A DNA stretch of 64,000 nucleotides. Origin: Cryptosporangium aurantiacum. GTDB taxonomy: Bacteria; Actinomycetota; Actinomycetes; Mycobacteriales; Cryptosporangiaceae. The notes under the pieces were generated by a model. The model was not told where the DNA came from, did no database searches, and saw nothing but the letters and a program-made list of their open reading frames with translations. A program made the position numbers and the translations under genes. The stretch lies in assembly GCF_900143005.1 (NCBI RefSeq), contig NZ_FRCS01000001.1:868001-932000 (forward strand), given 5' to 3'. Below, in pieces: positions 16,613-24,295 of this stretch; position 1 is the first letter of the stretch, and every line of letters starts with the position of its first letter.

Positions 16613-16638
16613 ATCGGCATGCCCGGCAACCGGATGAC
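16611..16638 (-). promoter_or_regulatory. FliA-like promoter candidate
   Basis: On the minus strand GTCA-N16-GCCGATAG reads toward the membrane-protein gene starting at 16568. The -10 octamer matches GCCGATAA at seven of eight positions. It resembles the site at 54086-54113; both contain TCATCCGG at the -35 end. It overlaps the first codons of the divergent gene. Confidence 0.4.
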
Positions 16639-17317
16639 CCTGACCGAGGCGGTCGAGCAGACTCGCACCGGCGATCTCTGGCTCTTCCGGGGGCGCACGG
16701 TCGCTGACCGGGCAATTCAGACACTCACTAACAGCCCGGTCAACCATGTCGGCATGGCGGTGACGATCGACGACATGCCGCCGCTGATGTGGCACGCCGA
16801 GCTGGGCCGCTCGCTGCCCGACGTGTGGGCCGGGACGCACCTGCGTGGCGTCCAATTGCACCTGCTCGCCGACGCGGTGCAGGTCTGGGGCAACCGGTAC
16901 GGGCAGCGGGCCTGGCTGCGGCAGCTCGAGGCGCCGGTCAACCGCGAGATGGAGGACGCGGTCCTGCGCACGATCGCCCGGCTCGACGGCACGCCGTTCC
17001 CGTCGACGGCAGGGCTGGCCGGACGCTGGGCACGCGGACGGAGCAGGCAGCGCGTCCGCTCGTTGCGCGAGGCGGCGCGCACGGCGTTCGGCGCCTCCCG
17101 GGACACAGGAGACGCCGCGCTCCGGCTGGACAACGCGCTCGAATCGGCCTATTGCGCCGAGGTCGTCGCGCTGACCTACCAGGCCATGGGCCTGCTTCCG
17201 GCGAACCGGCCGTCCGACTCGTACGACCCGGGCAGCTTCTGGAGCGGAGACAAGCTCGATCTCCAGCTCGGAGCGCGCCTCGGCGACGAGATCGAGGTCG
17301 TCCTGCCCGACCAGTGA
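16619..17317 (+). CDS. Permuted papain-like (YiiX/NlpC-P60 superfamily) protein
   Basis: A 232-residue soluble protein with circularly permuted papain-fold motifs. The putative catalytic histidine is in NSPVNHVGMAVTI near residue 42, and the cysteine in ESAYCAEVVALTYQAMGLL near residue 180. An N-terminal TGDLWLFRGRT strand and the order His-before-Cys are typical of the YiiX/DUF830 branch, whose members hydrolyse amide or acyl bonds in cell-wall or lipid substrates. No signal peptide is seen, so it may be cytoplasmic. It is divergent from the 16.2-16.6 kb membrane protein, and its mRNA is probably leaderless. Substrate unknown. Confidence 0.72.
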   Translation: MPGNRMTLTEAVEQTRTGDLWLFRGRTVADRAIQTLTNSPVNHVGMAVTIDDMPPLMWHAELGRSLPDVWAGTHLRGVQLHLLADAVQVWGNRYGQRAWLRQLEAPVNREMEDAVLRTIARLDGTPFPSTAGLAGRWARGRSRQRVRSLREAARTAFGASRDTGDAALRLDNALESAYCAEVVALTYQAMGLLPANRPSDSYDPGSFWSGDKLDLQLGARLGDEIEVVLPDQ

Positions 17318-17323
17318 CCGACA

Positions 17324-17486
17324 GCCCAGAGGTCCGACCCAGAGGTCAGCGACCCAGGGCCAGAGCATGCCTAGGTCAGCGACCCAGAGGTCAGCGACCC
17401 AGCGGCCAGTGCGCCCAGGTCAGCGACCCAGAGGTCAGCGACCCAGGGGCCAGTGCGCCTAGGTCAGTGAGCCCAGAGGTCAGCGC
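17324..17486. repeat. Compound tandem repeat between convergent genes
   Basis: About nine copies of AGGTCAGCGACCCAG-like 15-mers fill the gap between two converging genes. Two 44-bp higher-order units (17373-17416 and 17417-17460) are nearly identical, and partial units flank them. The repeat reaches the stop codon of the minus-strand gene at 17480. Confidence 0.85.
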
Positions 17487-17959
17487 CGCCGGGAGACGTG
17501 GAGCACGGTGCCGTCGGCGCCGGTGACCACGGTGAGGCCGGCACCGGAGAACCGGGTGCGATCGGGGTTGTCCTGCTCGGGCGCGACCCGGGACGGTGCC
17601 GCGAGGACGTTCGCCACCTCGGCGTCCGTGATACCGAAGTCGGTGGCGGAGCGCCGCGCACCGCGGGTCATCTTCACCCCGCCCGCGCCGTCGGCGCTTG
17701 CGGTGGGTGCGTGCGACCCGGCTGAGCGGGGGTTGCGAGTGCCACCGGCCGCACGGCCGGAGTTGCGGCGGCGTTGGCCGCCGTCCCGCGCAGTGTCGCG
17801 GCCACCGACGGCCCGGCCCGGCGCGGCATCGCGTCGGCGCTGGGTGGGCGGTGTGTCGGTGTACCCGGCGGAGTCGTCGCCGTCGACGGACGGAGCGCTC
17901 GGCGGGGCGAGGAACAGCATGGCAGGAGCTGCGGGCGGTGCAGACGAGCGTGAGGGCAT
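17480..17959 (-). CDS. Low-complexity protein with DUF4258-like C-terminus
   Basis: About 159 residues. The first 95 are Arg/Ala/Pro/Ser-rich and look disordered. The last 60 form a compact segment, TDFGITDAEVANVLAAPSRV followed by RTRFSGAGLTVVTGADGTVL. This resembles the fold of DUF4258/BrnT-like small proteins (helix with a VxxVLxxP motif, then a beta pair), some of which are toxins; the similarity is weak. ATG 17959 is preceded by AGAAGGGA. The frame is open to 18070 but the added residues have no site. No antitoxin-like partner is adjacent. Function unknown. Confidence 0.55.
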   Translation of the reverse strand: MPSRSSAPPAAPAMLFLAPPSAPSVDGDDSAGYTDTPPTQRRRDAAPGRAVGGRDTARDGGQRRRNSGRAAGGTRNPRSAGSHAPTASADGAGGVKMTRGARRSATDFGITDAEVANVLAAPSRVAPEQDNPDRTRFSGAGLTVVTGADGTVLHVSRRR

Positions 17960-18262
17960 AACGTCCCTTCTGGTCGACGCGTCGGTGCGCTGGCGTGCCA
18001 CGGCCGTGCCCCGGATCAAAGGGAGCAGGGCGGTTTTGGCGTCTCGAGGACGGCCAGCGCGCCGTCTCATAGGGTTCGAGGCCTCATCGGGACCTCGGGG
18101 TTGCCAGGGTCAGTGTCGCCTCGAGTCAGGGTCGCCGACGGTGGCACCCAGCACTGTTGAACAGCCACCCGACACCCACCATACCCGCAACGACGCGGTT
18201 CCGCTGGGGTGTGAACGGCGGTCGAGCCGGTGAGCGCCCGCAGTCGGAGTGAGGCAGGTCAC
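17960..18262. other. Intergenic stretch
   Basis: About 300 bases between the basic protein and the sensor kinase, both on the minus strand. It should hold the promoter of the former. A short palindrome CTGTTGAACAG is present near 18156, but I find no convincing gene or terminator. Confidence 0.4.
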
Positions 18263-20437
18263 TCAGCTACGGACGCCGACCAGGTCGGGGGCCTCGGCGT
18301 CGGCGGACCGGGCGCCGGTGCTCATCGGCAGCGTGAACCAGACGAGCGTGCCGCCGCCGGGGTTGTCGACCGCGCCGATCGTCCCGCCGTGGCGCTCGAC
18401 GATGCGGTGGCAGATCGCGAGCCCGAGACCGGCACCGGGGGAGCCGCGGAAGATCCTGGCGTGCTGCCCCGACGGGATGCCGATCCCGTGGTCGGCGATC
18501 TCGATCCGCACCCAGTTGTCCTCCCCGGGTACCGGTCGCGCCCGGACGGCGATCCGCGGCGCCTCGTCCGGTGGGGTGTAGGTGACCGCGTTGCCGAGGA
18601 GGTGGGTCAGCAGCCGGCGGAGCAGCGCACCGTCGGCGCGCACGGTCGGCAGCGGACGCACGACGACGTGCGGCGGGTTCGTTCTCTCCGGCCGCAGTAC
18701 CGCGGGAAAGACGTCGCTCACCAGCGCGTTGAGGTCGACGTCGCCGAGCTGCAGCGTGGCGTCGCGGGCCGCGGCGTAGGTCAGCAGATCGTCGATCAGC
18801 CGGCGCATCCGGTCGGCGCCGGTCCGGACCCGGGCCAGGTGGCCGAGCGCCGTCGTCACGCCGCGGGGCTGCCGCCCGAGCGTCCGGATCTCGGCCAGGT
18901 CGTCCTCCGCCAGGTCCAGGTAGCCGACCAGCGTGGCCAGCGGCGCCTGCAGGTCCTGTGCGGCGAGGCCGGCGAACGCCGCCAGGTCGGCCTCGCAGGC
19001 CCGCAGCGCGGTGACGTCCCTGGCGACCGCCAGCGCTCCGCGCCGGTCCGGCCCGAGGTCGAGCGGCTGCGCCGAAACCCGCACGCGGACGCCGTCCGGC
19101 CGCGCGGCGTTGCGGATGACGAACTCGTCCGTGCAGGCGGTGCCTTCCAGCGCCCGGCGCAGCGGCAGCTGCTCGGCGGGGTACGGCGTGACACCGTCCA
19201 CCCGGTAGAGGCCGTAGTGCTGCTGCCGCTCGTCCGGACCGGCGGTCGCCGGAACCGCGAGCGTCGCCTGGGCGGACGGGTTGAGCATGACGAGCGACCC
19301 GTCCGCGTCGGCGACCGCGATGCCGTCCTCGACGCCGTGGAGCACGGCATGGAGCAGCGCGGCCTGCTGCCGGGCGGACCGCTCGGTGTGGCGCAGCTCC
19401 GCGGTGACGGCGGCGACCTGAGCGCGGGCGCGGGCCCGGCCACCGGCCAGCCCGTACACCAGCAGCGCGAGCAGGATGCTCACCGCGACGCCGGTGACCA
19501 GCGCGATCTCGTCCAGATGAACGTCGATACCGAACAGGGTGGCAGCGGAGCTGCCGGACCGGAGCCGCAGCTGCCAGGCCTGCCGGCCGACCGCGAGGCG
19601 GGCCGTCCGCACCACGGCTGACCCGTCGTCGTCGCGAAGGGCGACCGTGCCGAGCCGGGCGGTGCGCCCGCCGGTGCCGGTCGCGGTGAGCGAGATCCCG
19701 GCCAGACCCTGCGACGCGTCGCGCAGCGTCGTCTCGAGGAAGTCGCGGCCATGCAGAGCGAGGTGCACCCAGCCGACGAACCGGCGTGTCGCGGTCGTCG
19801 ACCGGTAGATCGGGGCGACCAGCGCGACCGAGGTCTGACGCCGGGCGGCGGGCAGGTTCCGGTCGGGGAGCAGCACGTGGGCGTCGGTGACCACCAGGTC
19901 GCCGGAGACCCGGGCGGCCTCCAGCGCGGCCACCGCCTCGGGCGCTGCCGCGAGGTCGAGCCCGACCTGGGGTGTGGTGCCGCCCCAGCGGCGGTCGAGC
20001 ACTGCGAAGTAGTGCTTCGGAGCGTCCGGTACCGCGGTCAGGTCGGCCCGCCAGGCGCGCTGCACCGCGGACACCTGCGCGGTGGTCGCGGGGACGACGA
20101 CGCTCAGCCCGGCGGCCCCCGCGAGCGTCGCGTCGGGCACCACCGCGGCGAACCGGCTCTCGTCGAGGGTCTCCAGCGCGCCGAGGGACGCCGCGAGCTG
20201 CCGCGCGGTGTCGGTGTACCGGCGGATCTCCGCCGCGACCGCGGTCCGGGCGAGCGTGCTCTGCCGGTCCATCGCCCGGTCGACACCGTGCCGCTCGACG
20301 TCCCGCAGCCCCTCGGCCAGCAGTACCGAGAGCGCGACCCCCAGCACCGCGACGGTCGCTGCGAGCAGCGTCCCCCGGGTGCGCTCCCCACCGGCGCGCC
20401 GGTGCATCCCGCTCTGCTCGTCGGTGGGCGACGTCAT
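18263..20437 (-). CDS. CHASE-domain sensor kinase lacking its phosphoacceptor histidine
   Basis: A 724-residue membrane sensor. A helix at about 23-42 and another near 315-335 bracket an extracytoplasmic CHASE-type ligand domain. A PAS domain follows (LHGVEDGIAVADADGSLVMLN), then HisKA and HATPase domains. The HisKA motif reads FAGLAAQDLQAPLA: the expected histidine is Gln494 (codon CAG). ATP-binding motifs are intact: LLGNAVTYTPP (N-box), ADHGIGIP (G1), GAGLGLA (G2). It therefore probably cannot autophosphorylate on the normal residue and may act in a heterodimer with, or as a modulator of, the paralog at 24.3 kb. No response regulator is adjacent. Confidence 0.88.
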   Translation of the reverse strand: MTSPTDEQSGMHRRAGGERTRGTLLAATVAVLGVALSVLLAEGLRDVERHGVDRAMDRQSTLARTAVAAEIRRYTDTARQLAASLGALETLDESRFAAVVPDATLAGAAGLSVVVPATTAQVSAVQRAWRADLTAVPDAPKHYFAVLDRRWGGTTPQVGLDLAAAPEAVAALEAARVSGDLVVTDAHVLLPDRNLPAARRQTSVALVAPIYRSTTATRRFVGWVHLALHGRDFLETTLRDASQGLAGISLTATGTGGRTARLGTVALRDDDGSAVVRTARLAVGRQAWQLRLRSGSSAATLFGIDVHLDEIALVTGVAVSILLALLVYGLAGGRARARAQVAAVTAELRHTERSARQQAALLHAVLHGVEDGIAVADADGSLVMLNPSAQATLAVPATAGPDERQQHYGLYRVDGVTPYPAEQLPLRRALEGTACTDEFVIRNAARPDGVRVRVSAQPLDLGPDRRGALAVARDVTALRACEADLAAFAGLAAQDLQAPLATLVGYLDLAEDDLAEIRTLGRQPRGVTTALGHLARVRTGADRMRRLIDDLLTYAAARDATLQLGDVDLNALVSDVFPAVLRPERTNPPHVVVRPLPTVRADGALLRRLLTHLLGNAVTYTPPDEAPRIAVRARPVPGEDNWVRIEIADHGIGIPSGQHARIFRGSPGAGLGLAICHRIVERHGGTIGAVDNPGGGTLVWFTLPMSTGARSADAEAPDLVGVRS

Positions 20438-20487
20438 GACGCCGATTGTGTCGTTTAAGTCCCCTTATGGGAACTTTCTCGCCGCGG

Positions 20488-21717
20488 TCAGTCGACGGCA
20501 GGCTGCGGGGTCGGCCCGACGATCGACGCCGATGACTCCTCCCGGCGGCGGACGAACAGCCGACGCGAGGGCCGCTTCGACCGGTCGAGGTCCGACAGCC
20601 GGGCCAGCAGCGGACCGGACACGACGGTGATCAGCACGTACGCGGTGGCGAGGGCACCCAGCTCCGGGTCGACCCCCGCCGCGACGGCCAGGCCCGCGAT
20701 GACGATCGAGAACTCGCCGCGCGGCATCAGCGCGAGCCCGGCACGCAGACGACCCTTCGAACCGATCCCGGCGCGGCGGGCGGCGTACCAGCCGGTCAGC
20801 ACCTTCGTCCCCATCGTGACGACCGCCAGGGCGAGCGCGGGCAGCAGCACCGGCGGGATCGTCTCCGGGTCGGTGGACAGCCCGAAGAACACGAAGAAGA
20901 CCGCGGCGAACAGGTCGCGCAACGGGCTGAGAAGCGCGTTCGCCGAGTGTGCGACCTCGCCGGAGAGCGCGATGCCGACCAGGAACGCGCCGACGGCGGC
21001 CGACACCTGCAGTTCGGACGCGATGCCCGCGACCAGCAGCGTCAGGCCCAGGACGCCCAGCAGCAGCGCCTCCGCGTCTTCGGCGGAGACCAGCTTGGTG
21101 ATCCAGTGGCCGAACCGCAGCGCCATGACCAGCACGATCGCGACCGTGCCGAGTGCGATCCCGAGGACCACCGACCCCTTCGCGAACCCGACGCCGGCCA
21201 GCAGCGCGGTGAGGATCGGCAGGTAGAGCGCCATCGCCAGGTCCTCGATCACGAGGACGCTCAGCACGGTCGGCGTCTCCCGGTTACCGAGGCGGCCGAG
21301 GTCGGCGAGCGTCTTGGCGATGACGCCGGACGACGAGACCCAGGTGACGCCGGCCAGCGCGACCGCGCCCACCGGGCCCCAGCCGAGCGCCAGCGCCAGC
21401 ACCGCACCCGGGACCGCGTTGAGCAACGCGTCCACGACGCCGGCCGGAGCCGCCGCGCGGACGTTCGACACCAGCTCGGACGCGGAGTACTCCAGGCCCA
21501 GCGTGACCAGCAGCAGGACGACGCCGATCTCGGCGCCGACCTCGATGAATCCCTCGCTGGCCGACAGCGGCACCAGCCCACCGTGGCCGAACGCCAGACC
21601 CGCGAGGAGGTAGAGCGGGATGGGGCTGAGCCCGATCCGCCGTCCGGCGCGACCCAACAGGGCCAGCGCCAGCAGAATCCCGCCGACCTCGATCAACAGC
21701 GTCGCGGAGGAATGCAC
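20488..21717 (-). CDS. khtU: Cation:proton antiporter, CPA2 family (KhtU/KefB-like)
   Basis: A 409-residue membrane protein with about 12-13 helices of the Na+/H+ exchanger fold. LLAGLAFGHGG, VSSSGVIAKTLADLG and SVLVIEDLAMALYLPIL are the conserved transport-core segments, the last with the key aspartate pair region. There is no fused TrkA-N domain; instead a separate TrkA-C protein is encoded upstream on the same strand, the arrangement of the Bacillus KhtTU potassium/proton antiporter. Expected role: K+ or Na+ efflux in exchange for protons during alkaline, electrophile or osmotic stress. GTG start at 21717 has GGGAGG upstream. Confidence 0.85.
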   Translation of the reverse strand: MHSSATLLIEVGGILLALALLGRAGRRIGLSPIPLYLLAGLAFGHGGLVPLSASEGFIEVGAEIGVVLLLVTLGLEYSASELVSNVRAAAPAGVVDALLNAVPGAVLALALGWGPVGAVALAGVTWVSSSGVIAKTLADLGRLGNRETPTVLSVLVIEDLAMALYLPILTALLAGVGFAKGSVVLGIALGTVAIVLVMALRFGHWITKLVSAEDAEALLLGVLGLTLLVAGIASELQVSAAVGAFLVGIALSGEVAHSANALLSPLRDLFAAVFFVFFGLSTDPETIPPVLLPALALAVVTMGTKVLTGWYAARRAGIGSKGRLRAGLALMPRGEFSIVIAGLAVAAGVDPELGALATAYVLITVVSGPLLARLSDLDRSKRPSRRLFVRRREESSASIVGPTPQPAVD

Positions 21718-21876
21718 CGGCCTCCCTCGTCCTGCTCAGTCCGCTTCTGTCATTTCCGGGCCCCCGGGCCACGGCACAGCACGCCGCCACCGCGTGGGTG
21801 CAGCTCACCGCCGGACCGGCACGGTCCGGTGTCTTCCTGGCGGTCGCCGCCCGGCGGCGCCGCGTAAAACTGCTGC

Positions 21877-22368
21877 TCAGGCCTCGCCGCGGAGGATCGC
21901 GGCGACGCCGTCGATACCGTCTCGGGTTCCGACCACGACCATCATGTCGCCCGGAGCGAATACGAACGACGGCCCCGGTGACGCAACGACTTCGGCCTGC
22001 CGCAGCACGGCGACGATCGAGGCGCCGGTTCGCGTCCGGGCCTGCGTGTCGCCGAGCGGACGGCCGGCGAACGCCGAGCCTTCCAGGACCGGCAGTTGCT
22101 CAGTGAGGACGCCGGTCACCTGCTGCTGGAGCTCGGCGAGGTGCCGGACCAGCTGCGGTGCACCGAGGAGCTCCGCGAGCGCGTTGGCCTCGTCGCCGTT
22201 CAACGGGATTGTGTCGCTCGCGGCGTCCGGGTCGTCCACGTCGTAGACCACCAGTTCGCGGTGACCATCGCGGTGCGTGAGCACGCCGATGCGGCGGCCC
22301 TTCCGAGTCACTACGTCCTGGCAGACGCCGATCCCGGGGAGGGCCCGCTGCTCTACCCGCGCACTCAT
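21877..22368 (-). CDS. khtT: TrkA-C regulatory subunit of the antiporter (KhtT-like)
   Basis: A 163-residue cytoplasmic protein. The N-terminal half (MSARVEQRALPGIGVCQDVVTRKGRRIGVL) matches the KhtT N-domain, and residues 85-162 are a TrkA-C (RCK-C) domain, with AGRPLGDTQARTRTGASIVAVLR and FVFAPGDMMVVVGTRDGI. KhtT-type subunits bind cyclic-di-AMP or other nucleotides and control the antiporter. The antiporter follows on the same strand after 159 bp. The ATG at 22368 has GGAGG about six bases upstream; in-frame sequence 5' of it is the antisense of the divergent ogt gene. Confidence 0.85.
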   Translation of the reverse strand: MSARVEQRALPGIGVCQDVVTRKGRRIGVLTHRDGHRELVVYDVDDPDAASDTIPLNGDEANALAELLGAPQLVRHLAELQQQVTGVLTEQLPVLEGSAFAGRPLGDTQARTRTGASIVAVLRQAEVVASPGPSFVFAPGDMMVVVGTRDGIDGVAAILRGEA

Positions 22369-22484
22369 CCTGGTCCTCCGGCTCATAACCCCCGGCCCCC
22401 CGAGTCGTCCGACCAACCCTAACCTGTTCGATCCGGCCGCTGAGCAGGGAGCGTCTTGTCGGACCCGGGAGATACCGTGCCGGG

Positions 22485-23039
22485 GTGACGGTTGAACCTC
22501 CAGCTGAGGACGAGACGCGGGCGACCGTGGAACTCTCCACGCCGATCGGGCCACTCGGTGTGGTCGTGACCCGGCGGGGCGTGCTGGCGGTCGGGCTCGA
22601 CGGCCTGCCCGGCGCGGAGTCGGCGGCCGAGGCCCTCGAGCTACGGCCGGGCGCGCTGCCGGCGGCGGTGGAGCGCGTGCGGGCGGAGTTCGGCGCCTAC
22701 TTCGACGGTCGGCTGCGCCGTTTCTCGTTGCCGATCGACTGGCGGCTGAGCAGCGGATACGCCAGGGAGGTGCGGGAGAAGCTGTACGCGACCGTCGGCT
22801 ACGGCGAGACGATCAGCTACGGCGGGTTGGCGCGGCGGGTCAACGACACCGAGGTGGAGGGCGAATTCGGGGCCGCGCGTGCGGTGGGGCGGGCGATGGC
22901 GACGAACCCGGTGCCGGTGATCGTGCCGTGTCACCGGGTGCTGGCCGCCGACGGCAGCCTGCACGGGTTCGGTGGCGGCCTGGAGATGAAGCGGCGCCTG
23001 CTGGCCCTGGAAGGAGCGGTCCCCGACACCCTGTTCTGA
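22485..23039 (+). CDS. ogt: Methylated-DNA-[protein]-cysteine S-methyltransferase
   Basis: A 184-residue suicide repair protein that takes the alkyl group from O6-alkylguanine onto its own cysteine. The active-site motif is VIVPCHRVLAADGSLHGFGGG, with the acceptor cysteine in PCHR. The helix-turn-helix segment with the arginine finger is near EFGAARAVGRAMATNP. Length and layout fit Ogt/MGMT. GTG at 22485 begins 116 bp from the divergent khtT-like gene. No Ada-type regulator is nearby. Confidence 0.93.
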   Translation: MTVEPPAEDETRATVELSTPIGPLGVVVTRRGVLAVGLDGLPGAESAAEALELRPGALPAAVERVRAEFGAYFDGRLRRFSLPIDWRLSSGYAREVREKLYATVGYGETISYGGLARRVNDTEVEGEFGAARAVGRAMATNPVPVIVPCHRVLAADGSLHGFGGGLEMKRRLLALEGAVPDTLF

Positions 23040-23044
23040 CCGCG

Positions 23045-23179
23045 TTACGCCTCGCCGAGTAGCTGCCGCAGATCGACGAGAACGGTGCCCACTCCGAACG
23101 ACGGTTCCGCCGAAGCCGGTAGATCGGTGTCATCGAGCCCCAGCTGGGCCACGTGGCGGTACGTCCGGTACGAACTCAT
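23045..23179 (-). CDS. Possible 44-residue small protein
   Basis: A short frame MSSYRTYRHVAQLGLDDTDL...LLGEA ends six bases past the ogt stop on the opposite strand. Its amino-acid mix is sensible and third positions are GC-rich. There is no clear ribosome-binding site and I do not recognise it. It may be real or chance. Confidence 0.35.
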   Translation of the reverse strand: MSSYRTYRHVAQLGLDDTDLPASAEPSFGVGTVLVDLRQLLGEA

Positions 23180-23251
23180 CGCGGCGCGGTCGCCGGGACT
23201 GCGGCCTCCAGCAGGTTGGCAAGCCGGTGGCAGATTGCTGGTGAGGGCGGG

Positions 23252-24232
23252 TCAGGCCGGGGACACGGCTCGGATCGCGGCCAGCACGCCCTCGGGGGTG
23301 CCGATGTCCGGCGTCGGCAGCAGCGCCGCCACCGGGGTCGTGACGCCCGCGTCGACGTACGCGCGCAGGTGCGCCCGGCACTCGTCCGGGGTCCCGTGCA
23401 CGACCAGTGCGTCCACCACCTCGTCCGGGATCGCGGCGTTGGCCGCCGCCCGGTCGCCGGCCTCCCACGCGTCCCACATCGGGCCGAGCGCGTCGCCGCG
23501 CCCGAGCCACTCGTGGAACGCCCGGTAGGCGGGCACGGTCAGGTACGAGCTGATCAACCGCCGGGCCAGCACGCCGACGAACTGCCGGTCGGTGGTCGGG
23601 CAGACGAAGATCCGGGCCGCGACCTCCTTCTCGGCGGTGCCCAGCTCCGCGACGGCCTTCGGCACGTCGGTGACGGCCAGCCAGTTGAGGATCGCGCCGT
23701 CCGCCTCCTGCCCGGCGAGCCGGAGCATCCCGGGGCGCAGCGCCGCGAGCAGGATCGGTGGCTGCTGCTCGGGCACCCGCTGCAGCCGGAAGCCGCGCAC
23801 GGTGAACGTCTCGTAGGCCTCGTCGATCTTCTCGCCGGCCAGCGCCCGGCGGAGGAACCGCAGGGTGTCGCGGACGCGCTGGTACGGCTGCTCGAACGGC
23901 AGCCCGTTCCACGACTCGACGATCGCCGGCGACGACGCCCCGAGGCCCAGCGCGAACCGGCCGGGGGCGGCGTCGGCGAGGGCGGCGGTGCTCATCGCCA
24001 GCAGCGCCGGGCCGCGGGTCTGCGCGGGTGCGATCGCGGTGCCCAGCCGCAGCGTCGGGGACCACGAGGAGAACAGCGCGAGCGGGGTGAACGCGTCGGC
24101 GCCGGCGGTCTCGGCCGACCAGACGTCGGTGAAACCGAGTTCGGCCACCGCGTCGATCAGCGGGCGGTGTCGGTGCAGCGGGACGCCGTCGAGCGGCAGC
24201 GTGAGGCCCCAGCGGGGGACGAGGGTCGGCAC
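23252..24232 (-). CDS. LLM-class F420- or flavin-dependent oxidoreductase
   Basis: A 326-residue bacterial-luciferase-fold enzyme. Signature segments include DAVAELGFTDVWSAETAGAD, RLGTAIAPAQTRGPALLAMS and GRFALGLGASSP. The layout is that of the F420-dependent group abundant in actinobacteria. It probably transfers hydride between F420H2 and a small organic substrate that cannot be predicted. The GTG at 24232 is preferred since the conserved strand PRWGLTLPL starts six residues later. It is divergent from the sensor kinase at 24.3 kb across about 60 bp of unusually AT-rich sequence. Confidence 0.88.
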   Translation of the reverse strand: MPTLVPRWGLTLPLDGVPLHRHRPLIDAVAELGFTDVWSAETAGADAFTPLALFSSWSPTLRLGTAIAPAQTRGPALLAMSTAALADAAPGRFALGLGASSPAIVESWNGLPFEQPYQRVRDTLRFLRRALAGEKIDEAYETFTVRGFRLQRVPEQQPPILLAALRPGMLRLAGQEADGAILNWLAVTDVPKAVAELGTAEKEVAARIFVCPTTDRQFVGVLARRLISSYLTVPAYRAFHEWLGRGDALGPMWDAWEAGDRAAANAAIPDEVVDALVVHGTPDECRAHLRAYVDAGVTTPVAALLPTPDIGTPEGVLAAIRAVSPA

Positions 24233-24295
24233 CGCGCGACCGTAGCAGGGGTCCGTCGCACTGCTTTGGCACCTATATTTCGTTAAGCTCCTATT

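Noticed and set aside
17324-17486. Repeat array considered as a CRISPR
   Set aside because: Units are 15 and 44 bp and tandem, with no unique spacers of constant length and no cas genes nearby.
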